Assembly: GCA_004794785.1 (NCBI GenBank)
Contig: SJOL01001151.1
Coordinates: 27,573-91,572 of the forward strand
Direction of reading: 5' to 3'
DNA: 64,000 nucleotides
From: Opisthorchis felineus
Lineage: Eukaryota > Platyhelminthes > Trematoda > Opisthorchiida > Opisthorchiidae
Shown: piece by piece, positions 22,601 through 32,517 of the stretch
How positions within the stretch are numbered: position 1 is the first letter of the stretch
How the letters are laid out: each line of letters opens with the position of its first letter
Notes under the pieces: generated by a model
What the model was told of the DNA's origin: nothing
The model's database searches: none
Seen by the model: the letters and a program-made list of their open reading frames with translations, nothing else
Position numbers and translations under genes: made by a program

Positions 22601-25600
22601 CGGGCCAGCACCAAAATTCAGTTGGATGATAAGCGTAACCAACATCCGTTCCTCAACTCCGTTTGTTGTACAGTAGCATAAAACCTCTGACTAGTACACA
22701 CTCCTTGATGATTTGCTGCCGTGTCCAATCTAGCCCCACGTGTCTCTGGCGGCATTCTTAACACGTTACCTTCTCTATGTGTTCAGGTACCCAGCTGTGA
22801 CCATCATTAGTCTATCACCTTTTCTTATATCACTCTTGTGGAGCGAACGGCAGTCACGGATGGGTGGAGCTTGTCGATGTGCCACTCCAGCAATTTTCAT
22901 TGTCGCTCTTATACCATGTGCTTTTCCAACGGTAATGGCTCCACTGACTCGAAAAATATCTAATTGTTAATGGGGGGCTCAGGCGACTCTCCCGTTTATA
23001 ATGATCTTCACCTGAATTTGCTGCATAGTGACTGTCTCGCGTTTCAGTTGGGAAGCTGTTTAAGATATCGAAGTATTTTTGACCCAGTACTAGTTGTATG
23101 GAAAGGACACGTAGTGTGTGGTCGAAGATTTTCAGCGACCTTATAAGCAGCGTTGGGTGGGGGAATGGGTCCTAAGAGGAACCAGGACCAAGAGTACGTG
23201 ACCGAGAAAACTATAAAGAACAATAGCTCGATCCTCGTATTCCTAGGCGACAGACTGCTTCTAAGACAGTTGATCGCATACGTCATGGTGTGACAGTCCA
23301 ACGGGCAGCTAGATATCAGTGGTAAAAGGAATCATGCACTAATATACAAAGCAGAGAACCGTATAAGTGACGACGTCACAGATGACGCTCTCGAGAAACG
23401 CCTTCAGGACACCGCGGGTTTCCTCGTAGATCAGATAAGAGAGATGCTTCACAACGCGGCCGAGCAAGAGAGTGGATAGCGGGTTTGGTGATCCCCTGGG
23501 TGTTGTCACGGAGACCTCTGCGATGGCGTTTGTCTCCTCCCTTGACAAGTCCAGAAATGACAAGTTGTTACGGCCAAGACCCAAAACCTCTGTACCACGA
23601 AAATAATCTTTGCCATAGTGGCGCACCCCCTTAAGATTGGGTTATCTCTTAGAAGGCAGTTAGCAAACATTGCGGATGTTCTCGGGACCCGTCTTTCCCT
23701 CATACCTTAGGCTGCTGAATTTTCCGTACAAATGAAATTGTTTCACCAGTTTCGGGAAGTCTACACAAGACTCAATGACTAACTGTATCTGGCTTAGTGG
23801 AACCCAACAGAATCGGTGCTCCTTATTTCAATCCATTAGCGAATTGTTGCTGGTGGCAGTTCGGTTGGTGTGATATGCAAAAACAGGTCCTCTGAGCAAA
23901 AGCTCCAAAGTTCCCGAGTCTGCTCTGTTCGGGTTGGGTTGGATAACCAGAAAATTTTCCTACGAACTTAGTCTGAGGGAGACAGAATGAGAATGAATCT
24001 ATGTATGCCTAAGTGTACCGCCTCTCATAATTACTCATCGTATAGCTATAATTGATCTTTATTATGCAGTTCTTGTTTCATATGCTGCCCCTAAGTTTTG
24101 CCCCGTTAAATCCACCGAAAATTTGTCCTTATCTGCTATATGGTCCGTTCGCTGCTTGAACCCGCATTTTTTCACAACAATACCATATCTTCCGATCTTT
24201 GCGTCTGAGTTTCCCCAGGTCATTGGTGTTACAGTCATCAAACAGTCTTAATGCATGATCCCGGTAGTTTCTGATAAGGACGTTGGTCTCTTTGTTGGCC
24301 TGCTAACCTGTCCTATTTATTTCGCGGCCGACCTTTTTCCCACGCGACAGACTATGTAGACCCTGATTAGTGAGGATGAGGTATTGTTCACTCAGCATTT
24401 CCCATCACAGCCATCATTCATTTTGCTTCGGATAGTATGAGAGAGCTTGGGCTGCATATCCACACCAATTCGTCGTTCCGCTTCAAAACTTAGGGTGGTC
24501 GTTGAGTCTCTCACAGATAAACTTGGCGATTTTCGTTACAGGTGAGGACAACCTTACGGATGGTGAGAACCTTAGTGGAATCGTCTCTGTGCTATCTACT
24601 CTACCTCCCGCACACTATGAAACTTTACGGTTCTTCATGCGGCATATACACCGGTAAGTTATTTTCATGAATTTTTGGTGTTTGGTTGTTAAGGCCTTCA
24701 GTTTGGCAGCTCAGTGCCACAACTGTACTCTCTGGACAGGAATCCTTATAATCAAAACGCTTCCTCATGCAGCTTTTTTCTGGTTGAAATCCCAAGCAAT
24801 TGATAATTCTTTCCAATGCATACTGAAGAATCACCAAAAGAATGCTTACTCCAAGTCTAATGGATCACAAATTACCGAAAAGTTATAAAAGTTTCTCTGT
24901 TCGGTGTAGCTCTCTTGCTACATCAATTAAACGGTATCACGTCCTGTTTTGGACTCGGAAAAAGCGATTGCCGTAAGTAGCAGTGCTGACAACGCACTCA
25001 TTACCTGAAATCCATTATCCTTAAGGTTTGCGGTGGCTCTTAAACCTGACTGTAATATCTGTTTACACCATAACTTTTTTATCCAACCCGACCGTAAAGG
25101 AGGAATTCTACAGATGATCAACAAGACTTCAAGACAAGACTTGCTAGTAGTGGGTGACTGGAACGCTCGAGCGGTTGAACGAGACGACAACACGCGCCGT
25201 ATATTTTACCGGTTTGGATTGGGTCACCGCTACGAAAGCGACTCATGAACCTCGCCTCCTCGTTTTCACTAATACCATTTTTCAAAATCCCGAGAAACAC
25301 TCACTAATGTCTTTCGAACGATGGTCACACGATCTCCCAAATAGACTTTATTTCTGTGCGCGCACAATGGGTCTCATCAGTGGAAGTTTGTAGACCTTAC
25401 AGAAGTGCTGATTCTGAAAACACAAGAGGTACAGATCACAGCCTGTGCGAGCCGGGATTAAACTCCACCTCGGTGCTAGACGGCAGAACTGTCCTCCAAA
25501 GCACATCACAACAGCACTACTAAGTTTACCGGAAAACCAGCAGACATTTTCCGGTGCAATTACCATCAGACTGGATGCTAAAGTCCGAACTTTTCAGCTA

Positions 25601-28600
25601 ACCAGTTGGTTCAAGTAAACGATCAGGGGTTGCTCTAAAAATCCATGTACAACAAATCACTGTAGACCGACTAGGCTATGTGCAAGATAATCGGAAGAAA
25701 CAGATATCTGAGGAAATAGGTTCTTCATCCAGGAAGGCGGAGATGGCCCATATTACCAAATTGGTTGACTTCCGGAAGCTCCGGCGAATGGCTACTCGAT
25801 CAGCCAACAGAGGCTAAGTGTCATACTGGTCAGGCATGGCATCAGACATAGAATCCGCTTTGAGCGTTGGTAGTTTCAGCAAACGTTTTCCCCCTATACG
25901 CGTAGCTTCAGGAAGCCGGCATTAGCGATATTTGCCAACTCGCCGAGAGGATGAATAAACATAAACCTGTTACCCAAAACTTGAAACCAGTTTAGCCCCA
26001 ATGTTGTGTGGTGTCAGCTGCGAGGAGCCAAGTAAGCCAGAAATCGCCGCGATCTTCAGACAACCGATGAGCAGAAAAAACAGAGAAGACGGATCCTCAG
26101 CTGGGGTCCATAAATCCTGCATCTCAGAACGTCTATTAGCACTCCGTAAGCTGTTTTGTTCAGTCTGGAAAAGTGAATCCGTTCCGCGGGACTACTGGGG
26201 TACGTCACTAAAGACGATTGGACAGTGTGTGATAATTAATTATCGATTTTGCTGGAATTTCTGCGTCCATTCTGCCACAACGTTTTTCCCGAACACGGAT
26301 TGCACACACAAAGCCAAATCGAAGAGATTTCCATTGTGGAAAAGGCTGTGTGAACCAGATATTCTGTGCGATGAACATTAGGACATCGTTTTAGATTCAA
26401 GCAACCTACCACCGTGCTTCGTCGACCTTCGAGTTGCGTTTGATTCGGTTGGTCGTCAGCCACTGTGGACAATCCTGTTAGCTGACGGTTTCCACGCGAA
26501 GCTGACTAGTCTCATTAAAGCTTATTACTCATCGTTGGAAGCTCAGGTCTGTGTGTGCGACGAAGAGACCACAAACTTCGATGTTCAGTCGGGTGTACGA
26601 AATGGTTGTTGCGCTTTAACTTCGCAATCGAGTGGTCAGACGAGCTGGCGTCCAGTTAGGCTCCCAAATCTGGAAAGCAGACTTGGAATGCGCCGATGCT
26701 ATCGTTCTGTTAAGTGACGACTTGGAAGAACCCTAATGTGTGTTAAATAATCTAACTCACTACGCAGCACTCGTAGGATTGGAAATCAGTAGGTCAAGGA
26801 CCAAGTTCTTCACTTGCTTGGACGTCCCTATCCAACCTCTCAAAATATGAAGTGATATAGTCTAGCATGTTATAGACTTCAAGTACCTTGATTCCACCAC
26901 CTTACCCAGCTGACAGGCTGAAGAAGGAACTCAACGGCGTGTAAATAATACACAGCAAGTAACTGAACTCCGTCTTATGAAAAAGAATTGAGATTAGTCT
27001 ACGCACGAAAATCCGAATGTTGAACGCAGCGATCCGTCTTGTCCTGATTTATGCCTCTGCAAACAGAGGACATCCGAAGGTTGGAGGGTTTTGATCACTG
27101 GAGCACCTCGGTCCACATGTGGCCTACGGTTCCGTATAACCTTCTAAACTAACATGTCAGCAACAGTGGCTCTCTCAAACGAAAGGAAGAGTTTCAGCTT
27201 TTAGGTGTAGTACTACAAGAACGGAAAAGTTGCGGAATTAGGTCTGTCTTTGCTTTCAGAGGATCACTGGTGGTTGGTCAGATTGCTACCTTTTTGTGTT
27301 GAGTGCAAGTCGTGGTTGAGAACCCTCCTAACGAACGGAGAAGCTGTTACCAGTGCGTTTATCCCGTCTCCCTGGATGGGGACCCCGAGACGGACCACAT
27401 CAATGGCTGGAGATATTGTCCGACATGGCCCAGTCGCGCCCTCAGTGGCGCTCGTGTATCCAAGCGATTGCCTTCAATGCATAGCTTCTTTCCCAATCCC
27501 CCCACTTAAAAGTCCAGTGACAGTGCTGCATTTACGCACCAATCCGCAGCTACCTACTCCACCTCCTCAAATCATCGGTGAACGAAACTGTGGCAGCTAC
27601 AACCACTGTACGAAGAGTACGTGGTTCTTACAGCTGAGGATGATGATGATAATTATCCCGGGAGAGACAATTGTATCACAACTACGGGGAAATCCTCATG
27701 CAACTATGCTTTCTGCCGTGACAACACACTCGTCCGAGCTTCATCAGCATTTCTAGATCAAAATGCACTACCTACTTGTGAGTAGTCAAATTAGTGGGTG
27801 GTTTTTATCAAGTCCTCCATCCTGCGGTGCTGCACTATCGTGTTCGTGAAGTTTTTGCGCACTTAACAGCTACAACTAACTGTGCCTTGTAATAAATGAA
27901 TATACCTAACTAAAAGTTACCCAGGCATCTGGTGGTAACGGTGACTCCCAATCAAACGGTGACTTCCAATCACATTGTGCTTGGTTATAGCCAAACCCAA
28001 CTTCGTGTCCACATTGCTCTCCTTTGAACATTCCTGTACGTGCGTGGTTCTTCTGATCACTGATAAATTAAGTTGATGAAGAATTGGACTGGGGATCTGC
28101 TTTCCTCCTCTGACGTGGACTAATCCTAGTAATTGCGCCAGGAGAGGTGGACTGGATAAACGAGTGATACGAGCGTGAAACTAAACCTCACAATTGCCAA
28201 AAATGTGGATGAACTTTAGCGCTTACCTCCAAATTTTTCGACATAGAATGATACCAACGACCATTACCAGATTTTTGCAACCGTTGTAGGTTTTGCTCAG
28301 AATGCTTCTCCAGCCAACTTAACTGATATCTAGTTTGTGTCCGACTACGCCGAATTCCTCTTCGCCGGGATGCCTAATTGAGTTGTTCGGTTTCACATGT
28401 TGTTTACATGATTGATTTGTTGAAAGAAATGAATGATCGAAACAGCTTGCATACCTAGAGAGGGACTTTGAGTATACAGTACCGGATCTGACAAGTCATC
28501 AGTTGATTGAGATATTCCAGGCAGACTGCTCGGTTGTCATAGTCAGGAAGATGAGTAGAATAGTTGCAACCACCCCCACGTCGTTTGACTTTACATCGTT

Positions 28601-30335
28601 CATCCGCACATATTAAGTGATAAAAAAATTAATACGCCTTACTACTTTTAACGCTAGCTTGCAGCGGGCACCTCGTCGCATAGTACCGACGAGAAATTGC
28701 CAACAAGCCAAATGAAATGCTTCCTATAGAATAAGGAAACATTTAAGATAAGGATAGCACTGGCATCCAGTACGTGTGTCGACGCCATTTCGATCCCTGT
28801 TAGAGGCGTACATGTTTACAAACTGCATCACTGTTGACCTCGTTTGTTGAACAGCTGTTTCTGAATGGTTGTTAACAATGAAGTTGATGAGAACAAAATA
28901 AGTACTGTTGGCCAAATATATCAATAACAACTCACAACAGGGATAACAGTGCTATATGGTGAAAAGATTCATGGAGACGACTCGTGATCGGCATACCACA
29001 TGTTGCCTCATACATAGCCTACCTAGTTAGTCACAAGTATTCTGATGTGTTATGCACTCGAATGGATTCACCATTTTGAGTCTTCGTATCGCTTCTTTTT
29101 CATCCGCAACCCCCTAGGAAAGTCGTATCAATAGATCCAAGCATGAAAGCTTTGCTAAGTCCATTAGACTTGATAAAGAGCCACGTAGTAGGGAGAAAGT
29201 GTTCAGCACTGTGTGCACCTCTTGCTTTTCTCGGCCGACAGTGTCCAACATCATCAGTGTGCAGGTTCATTTACGCTTAATGCAAAATAGCGACCATAGA
29301 AACACATACATCCGGGCGGGTTGCAAGCACTTCTCTGTCCACCCTTTCATCACCATGGGGAGTATGTACATAAGGGATCTACTACTTACATCGAAAATCG
29401 CTTTACATCACCCCTCTTGGAACCACTCATCACCTGGGGCGGGGTAGGACTGTATCGTTGTTCTAGTAACTCACAGTTTATCTAGTACACACGTCTTTTA
29501 CGCCAGTAACAAAGCAAAATTCGTTCAGCCCTGATATCCTTTCCTCAGTCGGTCTACTCATCCAGTTTTGTACAAGCCTATCACTTCTCGCGTGCAAGAA
29601 GCACTTTTCGGGAGTGGTTTCGATGTGCTTTCTTGGTTTTGGTGCCCTGTGTAAAATCTTCTGTGCTTAAGTGGTTTTTTCAACTTGTAACTTTTACGGC
29701 ACTTTGGTTTCTTGTGGATAGTTCAACTGTATCCATCTACAAATGGAGATCAGTGCCACCCAGCTTTGGGTTACGAAATCAAGTAAAACCTCGTGTTTTT
29801 GGTACCGTCAGCAGACTTGTCCCATTGTTCTTTTGCGGTGCGAACCAGTGTGCGGTCAGGAAAATACTTGAGTGTTTCTTATTTTGACACAGCATTGTAC
29901 TGATCCTATTTACTATCTCTTCATCATAGGGTTGCCGTCAACCATGAGAAAAATATGATGTCTGCCGAGAATCTTTCAACAGTGTTGGCTCCAAGTTTGA
30001 TGAGTTCATCCTATACGGATCCACAAAGTTGCATAGCTGGAATGCAAACCGAACGGAAGTTGGTACGCATACTTATCAAAGATTACAACGCGTTGTTTCC
30101 TGGCCACGAGCGTTCAGTTCGTAGACATGCCACTTTTGAACCTCAGTATGACCGTCCAAATAGTCAGTTGATTGCCTCTGCGGCTCTCATGCAGTACGCA
30201 GCTAATCGACCGGTTCCACGTGAGCCAGAGCAAAGCAAGCGTCGGTTCCTTCGAAATCGTCGCTCTGTTGATACTCCACTGCTCACATCTGGGTCCACCG
30301 AAAAGACAACCGCTCCGGTGAATTCACCAACTTGA
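19476..30335 (+). CDS. Chimaerin-like Rho/Rac GTPase-activating protein, C-terminal part (4 exons)
   Basis: The product stimulates GTP hydrolysis on Rho-family GTPases (Rac in chimaerins) at the plasma membrane or in the cytosol. Four exons (19476-19606, 21858-21995, 24542-24653, 29930-30335) join in matching phases with GT-AG borders and give 261 residues. The catalytic arginine finger is in EGLYRVPGN. The Lys/Arg pair is in [15 protein letters not shown]. The chimaerin-like [13 protein letters not shown] is encoded by exon 3, and the conserved Asn/Pro segment [14 protein letters not shown] by the last exon. Matches such as PDVNVIT and PPAHYETLR favour chimaerin over other RhoGAPs. Chimaerins have SH2 and C1 domains before the GAP domain; these must be in upstream exons, which I did not find. 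After the GAP domain a tail of about 80 residues, rich in Arg and Ser/Pro, is unlike vertebrate chimaerins. Identity as a RhoGAP is firm; chimaerin is likely. Confidence 0.88.
19607..21857 (+). other. RhoGAP intron (2,251 bp)
   Basis: GTATGT at the donor and CATGACAG at the acceptor. No recognised genes or repeats inside; the open frames in it (for example 21225-21458) have no known match. Confidence 0.7.
21858..21995 (+). CDS. RhoGAP exon, central GAP helices
   Basis: Encodes the completing Asp, then [18 protein letters not shown], then the GTPase-contacting segment [18 protein letters not shown] up to LMDIV. The last base (C) is completed by the next exon to Arg. Donor TTC|GTGAGT. Confidence 0.87.
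22088..22215 (+). repeat. Family A body repeat, copy without hairpin
   Basis: Begins TTAGCGAAATACACTCA and includes GAGAGACTCACCTGGAACCC, CAGCTGAATCTCTC and ACTGAATGTGCTGCACCAAG, in the same order and orientation as at 17183. It lies only about 90 bp downstream of a RhoGAP exon. The hairpin tail is not found directly after it. Confidence 0.75.
23361..23580 (-). pseudogene. Histone H4 pseudogene
   Basis: The minus strand matches histone H4 from about residue 9 to 73. From 23552 down to about 23455 one frame reads [17 protein letters not shown] and then [15 protein letters not shown] net loss of 2 bp, compared with a normal H4 codon series, then shifts the frame. From about 23453 down to 23361 the second frame reads [16 protein letters not shown] and then VICDVVTYT. 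After VTYT the similarity stops, so the last 30 or so residues are missing, and the initiator region before residue 9 is blurred (possible SGR-like start near 23580). It lies antisense inside a RhoGAP intron. No replacement-type intron is visible. It cannot make H4. Confidence 0.85.
24542..24653 (+). CDS. RhoGAP exon with [10 protein letters not shown] motif
   Basis: Two bases complete an Arg codon, then 36 codons starting [18 protein letters not shown] and continuing [18 protein letters not shown]; the last two bases (CG) are completed by the next exon to Arg. Acceptor TTACAG|GTGAGG; donor CCG|GTAAGTT. The second half is almost identical to the chimaerin segment, which is the best subfamily indicator. 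Confidence 0.87.
24654..29929 (+). other. RhoGAP intron (5,276 bp) with LINE insertion
   Basis: Holds a sense-oriented decayed LINE at about 25085-27660. The rest (24654-25080 and 27661-29929) shows no recognised gene or repeat. Donor GTAAGTT, acceptor TTCATCATAG. Confidence 0.7.
25085..27660 (+). pseudogene. RTE-like non-LTR retrotransposon, decayed, nearly whole ORF length
   Basis: In order along the plus strand: an endonuclease C-terminal half ([24 protein letters not shown], then [15 protein letters not shown] and [15 protein letters not shown], the last corresponding to the catalytic SDH/IDYI side), a linker with many stops (25400-26000), a reverse transcriptase start (SKPEIAAIF, near 26030), [15 protein letters not shown] near 26425, [11 protein letters not shown] near 26580, and a thumb-like region to about 26830. 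The 3' end at 27340-27660 matches the end of the element at 35560-35865 and finishes in TTACAGCTGAGG plus (ATG)n. Many frameshifts and stops. It sits in sense orientation in a RhoGAP intron. It would have copied itself by target-primed reverse transcription when active. Confidence 0.8.
29930..30335 (+). CDS. RhoGAP last exon, end of GAP domain and C-terminal tail
   Basis: The first base completes Arg; then come [24 protein letters not shown], and the final GAP helix [17 protein letters not shown]. After this, about 80 residues follow with basic patches ([10 protein letters not shown]) and Ser/Thr/Pro-rich sequence up to a TGA at 30333-30335. No AATAAA was seen in the next 400 bases. Confidence 0.87.
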
Positions 30336-31630
30336 TTCGTCTCTACTTGGCTTTTGAACCCGCGTTTCGGTCACAGAGACCGGTCAGGGGATTCAACAAT
30401 AACCAGTTTATTTTTATACATTCTTTGTACAGTTCCATAATCAGTTGCACCCACTGCTATAAGACCTGCCTTTTATCTTAACGCAACTCCACTCCCCATT
30501 GTGTATTTTCATGCGCAATCCAAATCGCTTTAACCACGAGGTCTTTCACATATTTTCTTCCCCATCCCTTTTCAGCTACATACTACCTTTCCAACCCTTT
30601 TTATGCTTATTTCCCACAATGAGGTGTTCTGAACTATCTAACTCCTTAACAATTTATCTCCGAAATGCACCATATCCTTTCTTTTGGAGCTGGTCCCTTT
30701 CCGGGCTTCCAACCTACTACCACACTCTCAGTTTTCCTTACCTTTTCCTTTAATTTCTAGATCATTTTATCACTTCTATTATTTCTGTTCTTTAAAGCAA
30801 TGTTGTCCTTGGTGCAATTTTTCACTGAGGAATGTGTCGCTTCCATGCTGCTCCTCTCTATGTACAAAGCTTCATCCCGCCTTATACAACAGCAACGAAA
30901 AAGCATATCCACCACTACTAGCAGTTCGTTTGATTTCTCACTACTCTCGGACGTCCGGAGCCATCCTAGATTCTACTCGTTTTGGCTCATGTAAGGCCTT
31001 ACGTCGTAGTCTTTTTGTGATGTACTGTTCTTTGTCATTCGGAGAATAGTGGAAGTTGAACCAATGCAACCCCTGAAAGTCCTATTATTCACTAGTTAGC
31101 TAGAAGGGCACTTCTAGCCCTAACTGAACTTTAGCGGATGACCCTGTGAAACAAATCCTGTCTGACTTTCTCCAACACCGACCTGAATGTAAAAAAAATT
31201 AGACAGGGAACGTTAAACTAAGTTCTGTCCAACATCTCCGGGTTTTTCTTTCAAGAAGCCGGATCAGCTCCCTTGAGGATACGTGTAACAGTTCGATCAT
31301 TTCACGAACATATCTTACTGCAGTATGATGGTTTATGCACCTCCATTTAGTTTGCGACACTCGCAGAGTTTCATGCCAGTTGGTCGGTGAAGGTTTGGGC
31401 GACCTGGTAGTACTGAAACCTACCCATCATAGTTGGGTACCAGTATCCTTACATCGGTGTTTCTGTTAGTGATGGTGGATGAAATCATTTTTAGACGTGC
31501 TGGTTGTTACAATCCATCTTCGGCCCTTGGTAAAGCGGAGCTTAAAGAAACTGACAGATACTCACAACCACCTCACTTTTCAATCAAATGGAAAATGTTT
31601 GGAACCGACTGGGAAGTCATCGTTTCACAA
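30336..31630. other. Intergenic, 3' of the RhoGAP gene
   Basis: Probably includes the RhoGAP 3' UTR. The 30480-30960 part is pyrimidine-rich (C and T runs). Open frames of 60-121 codons here are low-complexity and are not considered genes. Confidence 0.45.
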
Positions 31631-31733
31631 GGGCTTGGTAAACAATCGGTAGTTTTTAATTGGGCAACGTTTCGCTTTTGACACAAAAGCGAAACGTTGC
31701 CCAATTAAAAACTACCGATTGTTTACCAAGCCC
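31631..31733. repeat. Perfect 50-bp palindrome with 3-nt loop
   Basis: The left arm 31631-31680 and the right arm 31684-31733 are exact reverse complements over 50 bp, separated by ACA (31681-31683). Outside the arms the match fades (GTTTCA on the left against TGAAAC on the right). The surrounding repeats are heavily decayed, so perfect identity is striking. Either a recent event or a fold-back artefact of sequencing or assembly made it. It lies between the two convergent genes. Confidence 0.97.
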
Positions 31734-32311
31734 TCCTGAAACACCTCACTTGTCGTTTAAGCGACCTGGTTCTTGTGCAGATTAGGTTACTGTGAGGCTT
31801 CCCTTAGTTGACAGTCAAGTTAGGAACGTTAAATATCATTAAACCGTTGATCCTGAAATACGAGCTCCTTAAAACCAAGATAATCCCTTAGGTATCTCTA
31901 GGATCCGTTGTTTTCATAGACACTACTGAACATGCCTACAATGGGTATAATGAAGAGTTACATGGTCCGAGGAATTCGAACGTTCAGATTTGTTGATTCA
32001 AATCACATCTGTCCATTGGGCTGTTTGAAGTTAGTAGTTTTGTGCCTTAACCATAGGACTATTTCCGGCTTTTCTCTTTCCGTTCATACTTAGCCCTTTC
32101 TTACGTCAGGTTTCCATACGTGACAAGTATCGCACTTTATATTAGGCGCTTCAACCGTCTCTCCCCGTTTGCAACTAATACACTCTCACATACTGCTCCT
32201 GTCTCTATCTTGTTGAAGTTTATCGGCCTTTTTTCGTCATGTATATTAATAAATACCATAGCTGTCGCTGTAGCTGCCAAGGAAGTACCAGCGGTCCATG
32301 ATAAACCTGGT
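31734..32311. other. Intergenic between convergent genes
   Basis: No gene, RNA or repeat recognised. Confidence 0.45.
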
Positions 32312-32317
32312 TTTATT
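32312..32317 (-). terminator. Polyadenylation signal of the reductase gene
   Basis: AATAAA on the minus strand, 72 nt downstream of the stop codon of pyrroline-5-carboxylate reductase. Canonical sequence at a normal distance; cleavage site not determined. Confidence 0.6.
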
Positions 32318-32388
32318 AAAAATGAAATGAGACAAACTAGGTTTGGGCAGTGAGTATTTGGAACTTGCGTACCGTGCCAAGGGATAGG

Positions 32389-32517
32389 TTACTTACAAAG
32401 TTCTCCGGAACGCACAGCAGCTGCCTTAACAGCGTTCATTATTGTTGCACGTAGTCCACCCTCTTCAAGTGTGTGGATGGCAGCAATGGTGGCTCCACCG
32501 GGAGAGCACACATCACC
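32389..32517 (-). CDS. PYCR: Reductase exon 7 (C-terminal, substrate and catalytic Thr)
   Basis: Reads [18 protein letters not shown] and on to [11 protein letters not shown], then TAA at 32391-32389. SPGGATI is the family signature. The last codons contain a good donor-like GTAAGT, so a further exon cannot be excluded, but the PYCR3-like ending supports the stop. Acceptor TTTTCAG. Confidence 0.92.
   Translation of the reverse strand, partial: GDVCSPGGATIAAIHTLEEGGLRATIMNAVKAAAVRSGELCK

Larger units (their letters stand above)
21996..24541 (+). other. RhoGAP intron (2,546 bp)
   Basis: Contains a family A repeat just after the exon (22088-22215), a single hairpin arm-like stretch (near 23120-23155) and an antisense histone H4 pseudogene (23361-23580). 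The remainder (about 22216-23110 and 23590-24541) shows nothing recognisable. Confidence 0.7.

Noticed and set aside
25360..25385. CTGATGAG on the minus strand as a hammerhead core
   Set aside because: It lies in LINE coding sequence; no stem II/GAAA arrangement follows.
32389..32402. GTAAGT at the end of reductase exon 7 as a donor to an eighth exon
   Set aside because: The in-frame stop gives a PYCR3-like end, a poly(A) signal follows 72 nt downstream, and no further exon was found.
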